This document shows positions 27,338 through 35,673 of a stretch of 64,000 nt of DNA, piece by piece. The notes under the pieces were generated by a model. That model saw only the letters and a program-made list of their open reading frames with translations, was not told where the DNA came from and ran no database searches. The translations under genes were made by a program, and so were the position numbers. This DNA comes from Mycobacteroides salmoniphilum (GTDB lineage Bacteria; Actinomycetota; Actinomycetes; Mycobacteriales; Mycobacteriaceae): NCBI RefSeq assembly GCF_004924335.1, contig NZ_CP024633.1, positions 4,030,001 to 4,094,000 on the forward strand, written 5' to 3'. Numbering within the stretch: the stretch's first letter is position 1; every line of letters starts with the position of its first letter.

Positions 27338-28102
27338 ATGTCCTATCCGTCGGGAAACCAGGGGTACTACACCGCCGCGTATAGCGACAGTTTCGGCACT
27401 GATCACAAGCGGCTGTTGCCTCGCTACATGGCACTGGCGGTTCTCGTGCTCGGAGCCGCGTCATATCTACTGAGTTTCGGCCCAATGCCCGAAGGACATC
27501 CTGGCGCGTGGGGCGTGCGGTTTGCGGTGCTTGCAGCCCTATTATCGGGCTTCGGGCTGATCCCGCGGCAAGATTCAAACCACCAGGTGATCGCCGTACT
27601 GGCGGTGGCCGGGTTCCTCGACGCACTGGCGGCGCTGATCAGCGCCACAAACAGTGGCTGGGCCCTGACGGTGATCGTCGTGATCAACGGGCTGCAGTCC
27701 GTGGTGGCCATCGGCGCGCTACTGCAGGCACATCCGGCCGGCGATACGGAACAGGGCTCGCAGGAGGCCTACTCCGAATACTGGGCGCAGATGGCGCAGT
27801 ACTACAACCAGTACCCGGACCAGAATTCCCAGCCCGCCGAGACAGCGGAGCCATTGCAGCGAGGAGCACACGGGCAAGCGGCAGCACGTGCTGTGCAGCA
27901 CGCTGCCGACCAGTCGGCCAGCTACTCCGACTACGTCGATAATCAGAATCCTCGGGGCGCGACTGTCGATCGCTACGCGCCCCAGACCTCCCAGCCAGCG
28001 CAGACGGGGCTGCCAAGCTTCGCCCGGGCGCCGGGCCAGGCTCCGGTCCAGCGGTACGGAACACAAGGTCAACATGACCCCGGCCCCTCTGCGACCCGGT
28101 AA
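27338..28102 (+). CDS. DUF5336 membrane protein (34-kDa antigen family)
   Basis: A 254-residue protein with four hydrophobic segments in residues ~28-130 (MALAVLVLGAASYLLSFG; FAVLAALLSGFGLI; IAVLAVAGFLDALAAL; WALTVIVVINGLQSVVAIG) and a polar Gln/Tyr/Pro-rich C-terminal tail of about 120 residues. This matches the mycobacterial 34-kDa antigen family (Rv0954), reported as a division-associated membrane protein. Here it lies in the ESX region, before the Esx pair; GGAGGGCC supports the start. Its link to secretion is unknown. Confidence 0.8.
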   Translation: MSYPSGNQGYYTAAYSDSFGTDHKRLLPRYMALAVLVLGAASYLLSFGPMPEGHPGAWGVRFAVLAALLSGFGLIPRQDSNHQVIAVLAVAGFLDALAALISATNSGWALTVIVVINGLQSVVAIGALLQAHPAGDTEQGSQEAYSEYWAQMAQYYNQYPDQNSQPAETAEPLQRGAHGQAAARAVQHAADQSASYSDYVDNQNPRGATVDRYAPQTSQPAQTGLPSFARAPGQAPVQRYGTQGQHDPGPSATR

Positions 28103-28135
28103 ATCTGCACGATGCGCAGGTTTGCGCGCCGAGTT

Positions 28136-28165
28136 TTGAGTTACCTGCTACTCTCGTGCTAGTTA
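28136..28165 (+). promoter_or_regulatory. Possible promoter of the Esx pair
   Basis: TTGAGT (28136-28141) and TAGTTA (28160-28165) are 18 bp apart and ~100 bp before the first Esx start, so a long leader would result. Confidence 0.35.
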
Positions 28166-28268
28166 GGGCCTTCAAGGGGGAGGACAACGTGAATGCTCCT
28201 CATCCGGCGAACGCTCATCAGTGCGGTCGGAGTTCAGCAGTACACATTGGAAGCAAAGGAAGGACACC

Positions 28269-28568
28269 ATGGAAACCACCGGTAACGAGCTCGACAATGA
28301 CAGTGGCCTGGCAGTAAGCCCGGCCGAAGCGATGGCAGCTTTCCAGGTCGCCCGCCAGCATGGCGAGAATGCACACCGCATTTTCCAGGGCATCGAGGAT
28401 GAGCAGCGCGCGATGGCAGCCAACTGGGGCGGCAACAGCCACGGCACGTACATGAACGCGTCAGCGTCATACAACGATGAGGCCTCTGAGATCACCAAGG
28501 GCCTGTTCAACTTCATCACCGTCAGCGAAGAGGGCGTCAAGCAGCTCCAGTCCTCCGACGACGTTTAG
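28269..28568 (+). CDS. WXG100 family Esx protein (first of a pair)
   Basis: A 99-residue helical hairpin with the turn AANWGGNSHGTYM (W-x-G as NWGG) between two helices, the signature of WXG100 secretion substrates. It starts at ATG 28269 after AAGGAAGGA. The classical YxxxD/E signal is not seen at the C-terminus (QSSDDV). It is followed 38 bp later by its presumed partner, with which it should form a heterodimer exported by an ESX machine. Confidence 0.88.
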   Translation: METTGNELDNDSGLAVSPAEAMAAFQVARQHGENAHRIFQGIEDEQRAMAANWGGNSHGTYMNASASYNDEASEITKGLFNFITVSEEGVKQLQSSDDV

Positions 28569-28606
28569 CCCACCCAGACCACAACGGATTAAGCAAGGAG
28601 ACGAAC

Positions 28607-28921
28607 ATGTCCGACTCAATTCAGTACGGCAAGGCTGCTTATGGCAACCTTGATGAGCTCGCCAGCCACGGCACGAAGCTCGACGCTGCGACCCAGGAAC
28701 TGCGCGACGCATTCCGTACGCTGTACAGCGTCTTTGCTGGTCAGGGTGCGGCCGCGGTCGCCGAGGTCGAGACCGCGGTGGGCCTGAACCTGCAGGACTG
28801 GATCGCTCGCCACAGCCAGCAGACCCAGAATGCTGTCGATCAGCACGACGCAATGCATGCCCAGGATGCTTCCGTCCGCGATGCCGTGGCCGGTAGCTAC
28901 GGCGGAGGCCGCGGCCTCTAA
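28607..28921 (+). CDS. Esx protein, partner of the preceding WXG100 protein
   Basis: A 104-residue helical protein, MSDSIQYGKAAYGNLDELAS, with a hairpin turn at FAGQGAAAVAEVE where the Trp of W-x-G is replaced, and a Gly-rich flexible tail (GSYGGGRGL). Size, tandem arrangement and helix pattern make it the second half of an EsxA/EsxB-type pair. A strong terminator follows directly, so the pair is a closed two-gene unit. Confidence 0.85.
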   Translation: MSDSIQYGKAAYGNLDELASHGTKLDAATQELRDAFRTLYSVFAGQGAAAVAEVETAVGLNLQDWIARHSQQTQNAVDQHDAMHAQDASVRDAVAGSYGGGRGL

Positions 28922-28938
28922 CGGCTAACATACGGAAT

Positions 28939-28971
28939 TGCCCGCCTCGTTTTACGAGGCGGGCAGTTTTG
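28939..28971 (+). terminator. Intrinsic terminator after the Esx pair
   Basis: TGCCCGCCTCG (28939-28949), loop TTTTA, CGAGGCGGGCA (28955-28965), followed by GTTTTG. Confidence 0.93.
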
Positions 28972-29149
28972 TTTCCGGGGCGGAGCGGAACAACTTCGCA
29001 GCGGTGGCTTCAAAAGCCGCCTCCCACAACGGACCCTGGGTCTCGCCGGCACCCGGAGTTCGATCGTGTGAACTCACCGAGGTGCACGCTAGGATGCGGT
29101 CGGAACCACTGCGGCCGGGGGGCGTGGACTGAAACGGAGGGAGCAGCAA

Positions 29150-29959
29150 ATGACCGAGTCGAGGTTCCCGAGCCCTGCAGCCGGCGCGGCGTTGATGAGC
29201 GCGATCCACACCGCCGCCACCGATGCCGGTCTCGGCGCCCACGCCGGCGGCTACCTGTGGCGCCAATCGTGGTTTTCGGTGCCGTTCGCAGGTTTTTTCG
29301 GACTGCTGGGCCTGTACCTGGCTATGACGCCCGGCGCGCACCTCATCGGCGTGATCGTTTTAGTCCCCGCCCTGCTGGGCCTGGTGTCGTTCGTGCGGGG
29401 CCGCATTCGCATGGCCAAGGGGGATCGTCGGTTGGATCTGTTCGAGCGCGGCGCCATCGTGACCAATCGCGAGCAGGACATCGCGGTGTTCCGGTACGCC
29501 ACCGCGCGAGTGACACGGGACATCGTCCGACGGACCAGCTCGATGGGCAGCGCCATGGAGTACAGCTACACCCTGAGAGAACCGGGCGGCCCGAAGGTGT
29601 TCGCCAACGGCGGAACAAGGCTGCACAGCGGTTTTGATGGTCCCGCCGAATGGGGTCCAGCCATTGTCAGCGGAATCGCCAACACCCAGCTACCCGCTGC
29701 GCGTCAGGCGATCGCGGCCGGAAACCGTCTCGATTTCGGCCCGGTCTGGCTCAGTGCAACGGAAATGGGGGACATTCTCCACACCTGGCGGTGGCCGGAA
29801 ATCGCCACGATCTGGATCAACAACAACGTCAACAAGGGTCACGTCGAGCTGTTCTTGCGGGTAAAACCCAAAAAGGCGGTGATGGTCGAGGCGGCAAAGC
29901 GTGTCGAGAACCTAGCCATATTTATGACTCTGGCCGAGGAACTGATCGCGTCCGGATGA
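29150..29959 (+). CDS. DUF6585-type membrane protein
   Basis: A 269-residue protein with two hydrophobic segments at ~45-62 and 67-84 (FSVPFAGFFGLLGLYLAM; LIGVIVLVPALLGLVSFV) followed by a soluble region with RLDLFERGAIVTNREQDIAVFRY, a pattern of DUF6585 proteins. The C-terminal ~100 residues form a second beta-rich domain (EIATIWINNNVNKGHVELFL). GGAGGGAGC precedes the ATG. Function unknown; it precedes the decayed cassette. Confidence 0.8.
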   Translation: MTESRFPSPAAGAALMSAIHTAATDAGLGAHAGGYLWRQSWFSVPFAGFFGLLGLYLAMTPGAHLIGVIVLVPALLGLVSFVRGRIRMAKGDRRLDLFERGAIVTNREQDIAVFRYATARVTRDIVRRTSSMGSAMEYSYTLREPGGPKVFANGGTRLHSGFDGPAEWGPAIVSGIANTQLPAARQAIAAGNRLDFGPVWLSATEMGDILHTWRWPEIATIWINNNVNKGHVELFLRVKPKKAVMVEAAKRVENLAIFMTLAEELIASG

Positions 29960-29967
29960 GTCAGCGC

Positions 29968-30110
29968 GCACACCGTCTGCCAGCCCGGTGATGCGGCCGA
30001 AGCTTCTTCAACGGTCACGCCGGTCATCTCTTCCGAGAACCCTCGTTCGATCAGTTGCCGGTATCGAGGGTGGTGTTCATCGGGTCAGGCCGGTAGAGCT
30101 GCACAACGTC
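29968..30110 (-). pseudogene. Decayed copy of the membrane-protein/N-module gene junction
   Basis: Minus-strand translation gives YRQLIERGFSEEMTG then VTVEEASAASPGWQTV, matching the end of the membrane protein at 32121-32840 (FRQLVERGFLEEASA) and the start of the next gene (VTVEETM...AASPGWQTV). A frame break interrupts the first part and ~17 residues are missing from the second, so it is a non-functional remnant of a duplicated cassette whose intact form is at 30961-32840. Confidence 0.8.
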
Positions 30111-30128
30111 AGTGGCTCCGGAAGCCAG

Positions 30129-30860
30129 CTAGTTGGCCAGGCCGAGATCGGAACGACCGATGATCACCCAGTCGTCATTGTCATTAACAATATGAATACC
30201 CTCTAGGGCCGGAGTACTCGCAACCATGCCGACGATGGCCCGCCAATCCATCTCGCCATAGACATAACCGGGCCGACTCCGGCTCGTATAGGCCTGCACG
30301 AGGTTGTCGACGCCACCAGCTGAGGAGGTGACCAGCGTCGGCTGTCCGGATCTCGCCGATTCCGGAGTCAGACGTACGAACAGCTGTGTTTCGCTGAGCT
30401 GGGATTCGAGTGAGGTGAACGGTTGTGCCTGCGGTTCGTTCGCAATTTTGGCGATCCGCGCGTCGAGTGTCGTCGCCGACTCGGGCGGCAAAATACCCAG
30501 GATGACCGCGATCTGGCTCTTGCGGATCGGTACGCGGCTTCCGGCATCATTCTTGATGATCACCCACTGCACCGGCGGAATTTCTGCGGCCAGTTCCAAA
30601 ACCTGGCGCCACGGCGCTCCGGCATACTCTTTCCATAGTTCAGGATTGGCTCTAGAGGTAAAGACTTCCAGGGCATGGGTGCCGTCGGCCAGCTCGAGCA
30701 ACGGCGTCTTGATCTGCGGTTGTCCGTCGACCTCTTCGACATCCAATGAGTAGAAGATCTCGTGTTCGTTGAGGGCAATCACGAGATCGCTGACCAACGA
30801 CGCATCCTGCTGCCCCGCGGCCCGGGTGACGAGGTCTTCAATCTCTGCTGCGGTACGCAC
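30129..30860 (-). CDS. SseB-type protein with two repeats
   Basis: A 243-residue cytosolic protein containing two SseB N-terminal-like units: residues ~15-110 (LLELADGTHALEVFTSRANPEL, WVIIKND) and ~140-235 (LVQAYTSRSRPGYVYGEMDW, IHIVNDNDDWVII). GTG 30860 (VRTAAEIED) is used because GGAAGGA precedes it. SseB-like proteins are often found with polymorphic toxins and type VII clusters as accessory or immunity-like proteins; the role here is not established. Confidence 0.75.
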   Translation of the reverse strand: MRTAAEIEDLVTRAAGQQDASLVSDLVIALNEHEIFYSLDVEEVDGQPQIKTPLLELADGTHALEVFTSRANPELWKEYAGAPWRQVLELAAEIPPVQWVIIKNDAGSRVPIRKSQIAVILGILPPESATTLDARIAKIANEPQAQPFTSLESQLSETQLFVRLTPESARSGQPTLVTSSAGGVDNLVQAYTSRSRPGYVYGEMDWRAIVGMVASTPALEGIHIVNDNDDWVIIGRSDLGLAN

Positions 30861-30960
30861 GTCAATTCCTTCCCGGACACGCCGGCATCGACGCGGATAT
30901 CTGCTCGATGATACCGCCATCGGAGACTGAATACGGTGCAGCCGATCGCGGCCTCACCGT

Positions 30961-32124
30961 TCAGTCGGTTGGCGGGCGGACCACGGCGGTCGCGTCGAGT
31001 TGTGCCATCGCCTCGGCCATGTCGAAAGCGTCAGGGACAACCTCACCAAACAGCCGGAGCAGGTGGCCCGGCGTCGCAATGCCCGACTCTGCCGCGAAAA
31101 TCAGGGCGGTGGCAGCCGCAGTCCGATCGGACAACGCGACACCGATGTCTCTCAATAGCTCTACCGCAGCAGCGGCGGTATCGTTCGCCGTCCATACCTC
31201 GGGCATCCCGGCGACAAGGTCGTCTTTAGGACTCCATGAACGGCCATTGTCGTTCAGCCCGACCGCCTCTGGTAGCTCACTGCGATACCAGTGCTGGCCG
31301 TCGAACCAATAGCAAAACGACAACATGCCCCGTGCCGCACGAGGATCCAGGTACAGGTTGTGCACCCAGGTGGGTGCCCCTTGGTACAGATCCGGCCACG
31401 AGATAGCGCCCCGATAAGCCGCCGACAGTAAGGGTGAATCGTTGCGGCCACCCGAGAGCACCGCTCGACCGCCGGGTAACCGCGCCAATGTACATCCGCC
31501 GCTATCACCTTGATGCACTTGGTATGTGGGGTCGCAGCGTGGTCCCACTGCAGAATCGGAGCCGCGACACACCGCCGCCAATACCGCGGTGCGTGCCCAC
31601 AGCAACGGCAGAGCTGGGATTTCGTCATCGGCTTCACGGGCGCCACGGACCCCGTCGTCGGCTTGCTGGAAGGCAACGCCCGCAGGGCGCAGCTGGCGGC
31701 CCTCGTTGCCCATATGCGCCAGCAGCCACACTGGCGGGCGATCACGCGGATACTGCTGGAAGTCGCGCAGATACGCATCAGCGGGCAGTAGTTGGCTGGG
31801 TGGGAGTTCGGCGTCGCCATAATCCGGGGCCGCACTGTAATTACCGTTGCTATCGCAATCGATTAAGAACCGCAGCCACGGCCCATCTCGACCAACAGTC
31901 ACTAGCCGATGCTCACGCATGGGCTGCATCATCTTCGAGGTCGCCGGAATCGTGACGCTGCCGTCGGCAGTCACGGCGACGGCCTGGGCGATCTCTTCCC
32001 CACCGGCCATGCTGAATGCGGCGTGCACCGTCTGCCAGCCCGGTGACGCGGCTAACACCAGCGCTTCCAGCACTTTCTCGATTAGCGCTCGGCTGTCTGC
32101 GCCCATAGTTTCCTCGACAGTCAC
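30961..32124 (-). CDS. N-module protein with SGGR/FCYW domain (copy A)
   Basis: A 387-residue protein of no recognised family. Residues ~5-95 are a module shared with three other proteins here (ALIEKVLEAL, SPGWQTVHAAF, VTIPA, LRFLIDCDSNGNYSAAPDYGD). Residues ~170-330 resemble copy B (RAVLSGGRNDSPLLSAAYRG, PDLYQGAPTWVHNLYLD, GMLSFCYWFDGQHWYRSE). The GTG start overlaps the upstream stop (GTGA), so it is translationally coupled in an operon with the membrane protein and copy B. No signal peptide or membrane helix is seen; probably cytosolic. Confidence 0.75.
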   Translation of the reverse strand: MTVEETMGADSRALIEKVLEALVLAASPGWQTVHAAFSMAGGEEIAQAVAVTADGSVTIPATSKMMQPMREHRLVTVGRDGPWLRFLIDCDSNGNYSAAPDYGDAELPPSQLLPADAYLRDFQQYPRDRPPVWLLAHMGNEGRQLRPAGVAFQQADDGVRGAREADDEIPALPLLWARTAVLAAVCRGSDSAVGPRCDPTYQVHQGDSGGCTLARLPGGRAVLSGGRNDSPLLSAAYRGAISWPDLYQGAPTWVHNLYLDPRAARGMLSFCYWFDGQHWYRSELPEAVGLNDNGRSWSPKDDLVAGMPEVWTANDTAAAAVELLRDIGVALSDRTAAATALIFAAESGIATPGHLLRLFGEVVPDAFDMAEAMAQLDATAVVRPPTD

Positions 32125-32840
32125 GCGGACGCCTCTTCCAAGAACCCTCGTTCGACGAGTTGTCGGAAGGTGGGGGTTTGACCGTCGGGCGCGATGAACA
32201 CGTATTGGGTGCCCCCACCGGGGCCGGCTGCTTCGCCTGCAATCTCGGATCTTTCGATTCGCCAGCCGGGTGGCAGTCCCTTGTCGGCACGCACTGTGAA
32301 CGTACGGTGTTTGGCCTGGAACAGGTCTCGGGGAATCGCACGTTCGCGACGGGGGGTGGCCGTCGGTGTCAACGCGGTTCGGTCTCGCCATCCGAGGCCG
32401 TCGTCGAGTCTTAGTCCATCGAGTTCGTCGATCTCGGAGTCAGCGAGGTTGTGGATAGTTCCTTGCACCGCATAGCGTTTGACCACATCGCGGCGGCGGG
32501 GGGTGACGTATAGCTTCGCATTTTCAAACCAAGTGTCGATGACGGTTGCGATGGCCCACCAGGATGCGCCGCCGATGGCCAGGGTGATCCACGGGTAATA
32601 GAACGTGATGCCAGGGTTTCGCCAGGCCAACACGATGCCGATGAGGTATTCGGTAACGACCACCACCGGGGGAAGGATGACGGCGACGACGACCAGGTAG
32701 GACTGAATCGCCGGGGAGTCCTTGTGGACTGCATCACCCATAAGTATGGCAAACGGTGCGATGCTGATGACCACCGCGACTCCAATGAGCACGGCGACGA
32801 ATCCGGCGATGGTCAGCACGGTATCGAGGGTGGGACTCAT
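32121..32840 (-). CDS. Membrane protein, middle gene of the N-module operon
   Basis: A 239-residue protein with three hydrophobic helices in residues ~8-105 (TIAGFVAVLIGVAVVISIAP; YLVVVAVILPPVVVVTEYLI; PWITLAIGGASWWAIATVI) and a cytosolic or extracytoplasmic beta-rich tail ending FRQLVERGFLEEASA. It overlaps both neighbours by 4 nt (ATGA, GTGA), giving a tightly coupled three-gene operon. Family not recognised; a decayed piece of a second copy lies at 29968-30110. Confidence 0.75.
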   Translation of the reverse strand: MSPTLDTVLTIAGFVAVLIGVAVVISIAPFAILMGDAVHKDSPAIQSYLVVVAVILPPVVVVTEYLIGIVLAWRNPGITFYYPWITLAIGGASWWAIATVIDTWFENAKLYVTPRRRDVVKRYAVQGTIHNLADSEIDELDGLRLDDGLGWRDRTALTPTATPRRERAIPRDLFQAKHRTFTVRADKGLPPGWRIERSEIAGEAAGPGGGTQYVFIAPDGQTPTFRQLVERGFLEEASA

Positions 32841-34048
32841 CCGGTCACACCGGCAAGGCGAAGTTGGTCATGCGCGGCCCGCAGGTCGACGTTGGGGCAG
32901 CCAGCGAACACAGCGGTGAGTAGATCTGGGGTAACAGTGCGAGCCTCTGCTGCGGCCAACAGTTGCCCGCAGGCCCATTCGGCACCCGAGCCGACCACGG
33001 TCGTCATGGCAGCAATGCATTCCTTGGGGGTCCAGATCGGCGGCAACGGGTCGTCGAGTTCGTCGAAGGTGTCGGTGTCTCCGCGCCACCACTGCCCCTC
33101 GGTCCACCAATAGCAAAAACTCAGCAGTCCGTTTTGGTTGCGGCTGTTGAGCACCGTGTCGTTGACCCAGTCCGGGGCGCCGCGATACAAGTCTGGCAGT
33201 GGTTGGTGTCGTTGGTAGGCTGCGGCGAGTAGCGGTGAGTTCCATCGCCCACCCGAAAGTACTGCCCGCTGAGCGGGCAGTAGATACAGGGTGGAGCCGC
33301 TGCGTGCATCGGATTCGTACCAGGCGACACCGGCGTCGATCCGCGGGCCCCACTGCGAGCGGGCTCCGCTGTATACCGCGGCCAGCACGGCCCAACGGAT
33401 GAACGTCTGCGGTAGGGGTTCGATGTCGTCGGTGTTGACGCCGTGTCGACCGGCAGCGGTATCGGCGACCGCGTCTGCTGCGGCTTGGGCCGGTGTGCGG
33501 CCTTGGGCAGCTGGCCCAGCCATATAGCCAGCCAGCCAAATCGGCACTTGAGGGCGCGGGTAAGTGGCGATATCGGCGCGGTAGTTCTCGGCCGGTTGTA
33601 GCTGGTCATCGGGAAAAGGCTGGTCGCCGTAGTCGTAGCTGACCTGTAGCTGACCCTGATTGGTCACCTTCAGCAGTAGCCGCCACCATGGTCCAGCCGA
33701 CATCTGCGCACTCACGTCGCGTTGTTGGGCAACCTGCGCCATGATCGACGCGGGCACCGTCACCGGCTGCGATCCCTCGGCCGTGATGAACCCGCAGGTG
33801 GCACTGCCTGCCCGGATCGTCAACGCAAACACCGCGGTGAACTCCAACCACCCCGGCGGGCCCAACGCCGCGACGTCCCGGACGATCGGGTCGACCATCG
33901 CCGAAGCCTGCGACCCGACCTCCGCGTCATGGGCGGCCGTGCCGGGATCAGAGGCCCCGTCGTCGACGAACGAAACGCCGCGCACCGCGGGCCGGCCGTC
34001 GGCAGCTTCGGGGGGACGCCCGTCAGGGCTTTCATAATCAGATGGCAC
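32837..34048 (-). CDS. N-module protein with SGGR/FCYW domain (copy B)
   Basis: A 403-residue protein paralogous to that at 30961-32124. After a ~50-residue polar start it has the shared N-module (PIVRDVAALGPPGWLEFTAVF, VTVPA, LLLKVTNQGQLQVSYDYGD) and the domain with RAVLSGGRWNSPLLAAAYQR, LPDLYRGAPDWVNDTVL, GLLSFCYWWTEGQWWRG. First gene of the three-gene operon. No catalytic motif is evident; conserved Trp and Tyr residues suggest a binding role. It could be an immunity or adaptor protein for the ESX toxin, by context only. Confidence 0.75.
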   Translation of the reverse strand: MPSDYESPDGRPPEAADGRPAVRGVSFVDDGASDPGTAAHDAEVGSQASAMVDPIVRDVAALGPPGWLEFTAVFALTIRAGSATCGFITAEGSQPVTVPASIMAQVAQQRDVSAQMSAGPWWRLLLKVTNQGQLQVSYDYGDQPFPDDQLQPAENYRADIATYPRPQVPIWLAGYMAGPAAQGRTPAQAAADAVADTAAGRHGVNTDDIEPLPQTFIRWAVLAAVYSGARSQWGPRIDAGVAWYESDARSGSTLYLLPAQRAVLSGGRWNSPLLAAAYQRHQPLPDLYRGAPDWVNDTVLNSRNQNGLLSFCYWWTEGQWWRGDTDTFDELDDPLPPIWTPKECIAAMTTVVGSGAEWACGQLLAAAEARTVTPDLLTAVFAGCPNVDLRAAHDQLRLAGVTG

Positions 34049-34323
34049 AGTACCGCTCCCCTCGCCTGATCAGGCATGATCTGCTGATCAACCCTTCGTG
34101 GTCACCTGCAATTTTCATCTGCACGTCGTCGTCCAGGTTGCGATACGACAGCGGGATCTCCCTCAGGTAGCCAGCGTTCGCCAAGTCTACAAGCGAGTAC
34201 GGGAAGTAATGCTGAATGCCACCACCCCGCCGCGGGTGCGACCCGACCGGGTTTATCTGAACAACGAGGAGTAAGTGATCGTCTGCTCCGCGCAGCAGTT
34301 CACTAGCCAGAACTGATGGTGGC
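34038..34323 (-). pseudogene. Possible truncated gene fragment
   Basis: The minus strand reads LLVVQINPVGSHPRRGGGI, then HYFPYSLVDLANAGYLREIP and LSYRNLDDDVQMKIAGDHEG, which look protein-like, but no ATG, GTG or TTG with a ribosome site precedes them. It overlaps the start of copy B by 11 bp. Best read as a remnant of a gene whose 5' part is lost. Confidence 0.35.
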
Positions 34324-35232
34324 GATAATGACCTCGAGGAGTTGACGAGCCTGATCGGTGCCGCTCCAGGAACCGCTGACTTGAACGTCGATGATGACGG
34401 TGTCGCAGGCGGCCAGCGCGCGTTGCACGGCCCAGCCGCCACCGTCCTCTTGAGTGCGGCGGATCGCCAGCGTCGGCCCGGTGTTACTCAAGGGTCCGAA
34501 CAGCCACGAACTGTCCCGCTCGCCGTGGCGGTAGGTGACAGTGCAGCTCGCAGCGGCAGCCCACAGCTGTGCCTGGGTGCGTTGCGCCTCCGTCGCCGCC
34601 GCAGCAGACGGGAAGTCGATGACCGCCTCGATAATTTGCGCAGCCGAGGTACCGGGGCGGCCATCGGTGTTTTCGATCAGGGTATGAATTCGCGTCCCAG
34701 TCCACCCGCTCTGGCGGTAGGCGGCCAGCTGCGCCGGGATGAATGCAGCCAGGCAATCCCGGGCTGTTAGACATGCCGAATCGTCGAGCAGAGCGTCGCT
34801 GGACTCCGAAAGTTCCATGCTGGACACGCCAAGTAGTACGGCGGCCTGCGCGGGCGTCACGAGGAACTCGTCGAGTTTGCGTTTCGGCCATATCTTCAAG
34901 CGGCCGACCACGACGAATGACAGAAAGACGGCACCGATCAAGGAAAGCAGCACACCGAACCCGATTTGGACTTTGGCGCCGTGGTGTTCGTAAGCCAGCT
35001 GAGCGTCGTAGTCGTTTTCCCGGTGAACGCGGTATTCGTTAATCTGGCAAGTATCGCCGCGGCTCATGGCGACGCCGTAGCAGTAGGGCTGATCGCGGTG
35101 CAGACCATCCAGACCCCAATGTATAAGCGCGATTCCCAGGGGCAACGCGCCAAAGAGGAAAACCCAAACCACGACGGTGACTATGGCGACGAGGACCGGG
35201 GAGGGTGTGCGTTCGTTACCCGACGACATCAC
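34303..35232 (-). CDS. Membrane protein with PknH-type sensor domain
   Basis: A 309-residue protein with two membrane helices (residues ~14-36 VAIVTVVVWVFLFGALPLGIA region, and ~92-112 IGFGVLLSLIGAVFLSFVVV) and a C-terminal domain resembling the PknH extracellular sensor (CLAAFIPAQLAAYRQSGWTG; SCTVTYRHG; WAVQRALAACDTVIIDVQV) with conserved cysteines that would pair. In PknH this domain lies outside the membrane and binds a ligand; here no kinase is attached. The topology places it as a surface sensor or binding protein. Confidence 0.75.
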   Translation of the reverse strand: MMSSGNERTPSPVLVAIVTVVVWVFLFGALPLGIALIHWGLDGLHRDQPYCYGVAMSRGDTCQINEYRVHRENDYDAQLAYEHHGAKVQIGFGVLLSLIGAVFLSFVVVGRLKIWPKRKLDEFLVTPAQAAVLLGVSSMELSESSDALLDDSACLTARDCLAAFIPAQLAAYRQSGWTGTRIHTLIENTDGRPGTSAAQIIEAVIDFPSAAAATEAQRTQAQLWAAAASCTVTYRHGERDSSWLFGPLSNTGPTLAIRRTQEDGGGWAVQRALAACDTVIIDVQVSGSWSGTDQARQLLEVIIATISSG

Positions 35233-35673
35233 CGCAGCCTAGCTGTCGGCGGACGGCACATCCGGCCCGAGCGTAGACGGATTCGAAGTCCGGTTGCCAG
35301 GCTCCAGTGGTGGTGCCGGCCGCGCATGGATTCACCTCGATAACGCATTCCATCACGCAGGCACCTCCGCCGCTTACGGGCAAGCCGTCCGACCGCGAAA
35401 TACGCTTCGTCACAAATTCAAATTTCCCTTGCCGGACAGCCACTACGTGCATCTACATGTCAATCAGCGATGAACGATACAGGTTAAGTGTCACCCTTCA
35501 TACGGACAACGAACTGAGTATGATTCATCGGTGAAGGCCTCCCTGACTGTCGATGCGAAGAGACCCTGAACTGACCGCTGGCATCATCCGTACAGGCCCC
35601 CGAGACCTCGCAGCATCCCTCATGCCAGCGCGCATCCCGACATCTAGGTGTTATTCAACTTCGAAGAGTCGAG
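35233..35673. other. Non-coding gap
   Basis: About 440 bp between the PknH-type sensor gene and the immunity gene. It is more AT-rich than its surroundings (notably 35440-35540). I see no convincing gene, terminator or repeat; it probably contains the promoter of the sensor gene. Confidence 0.5.
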
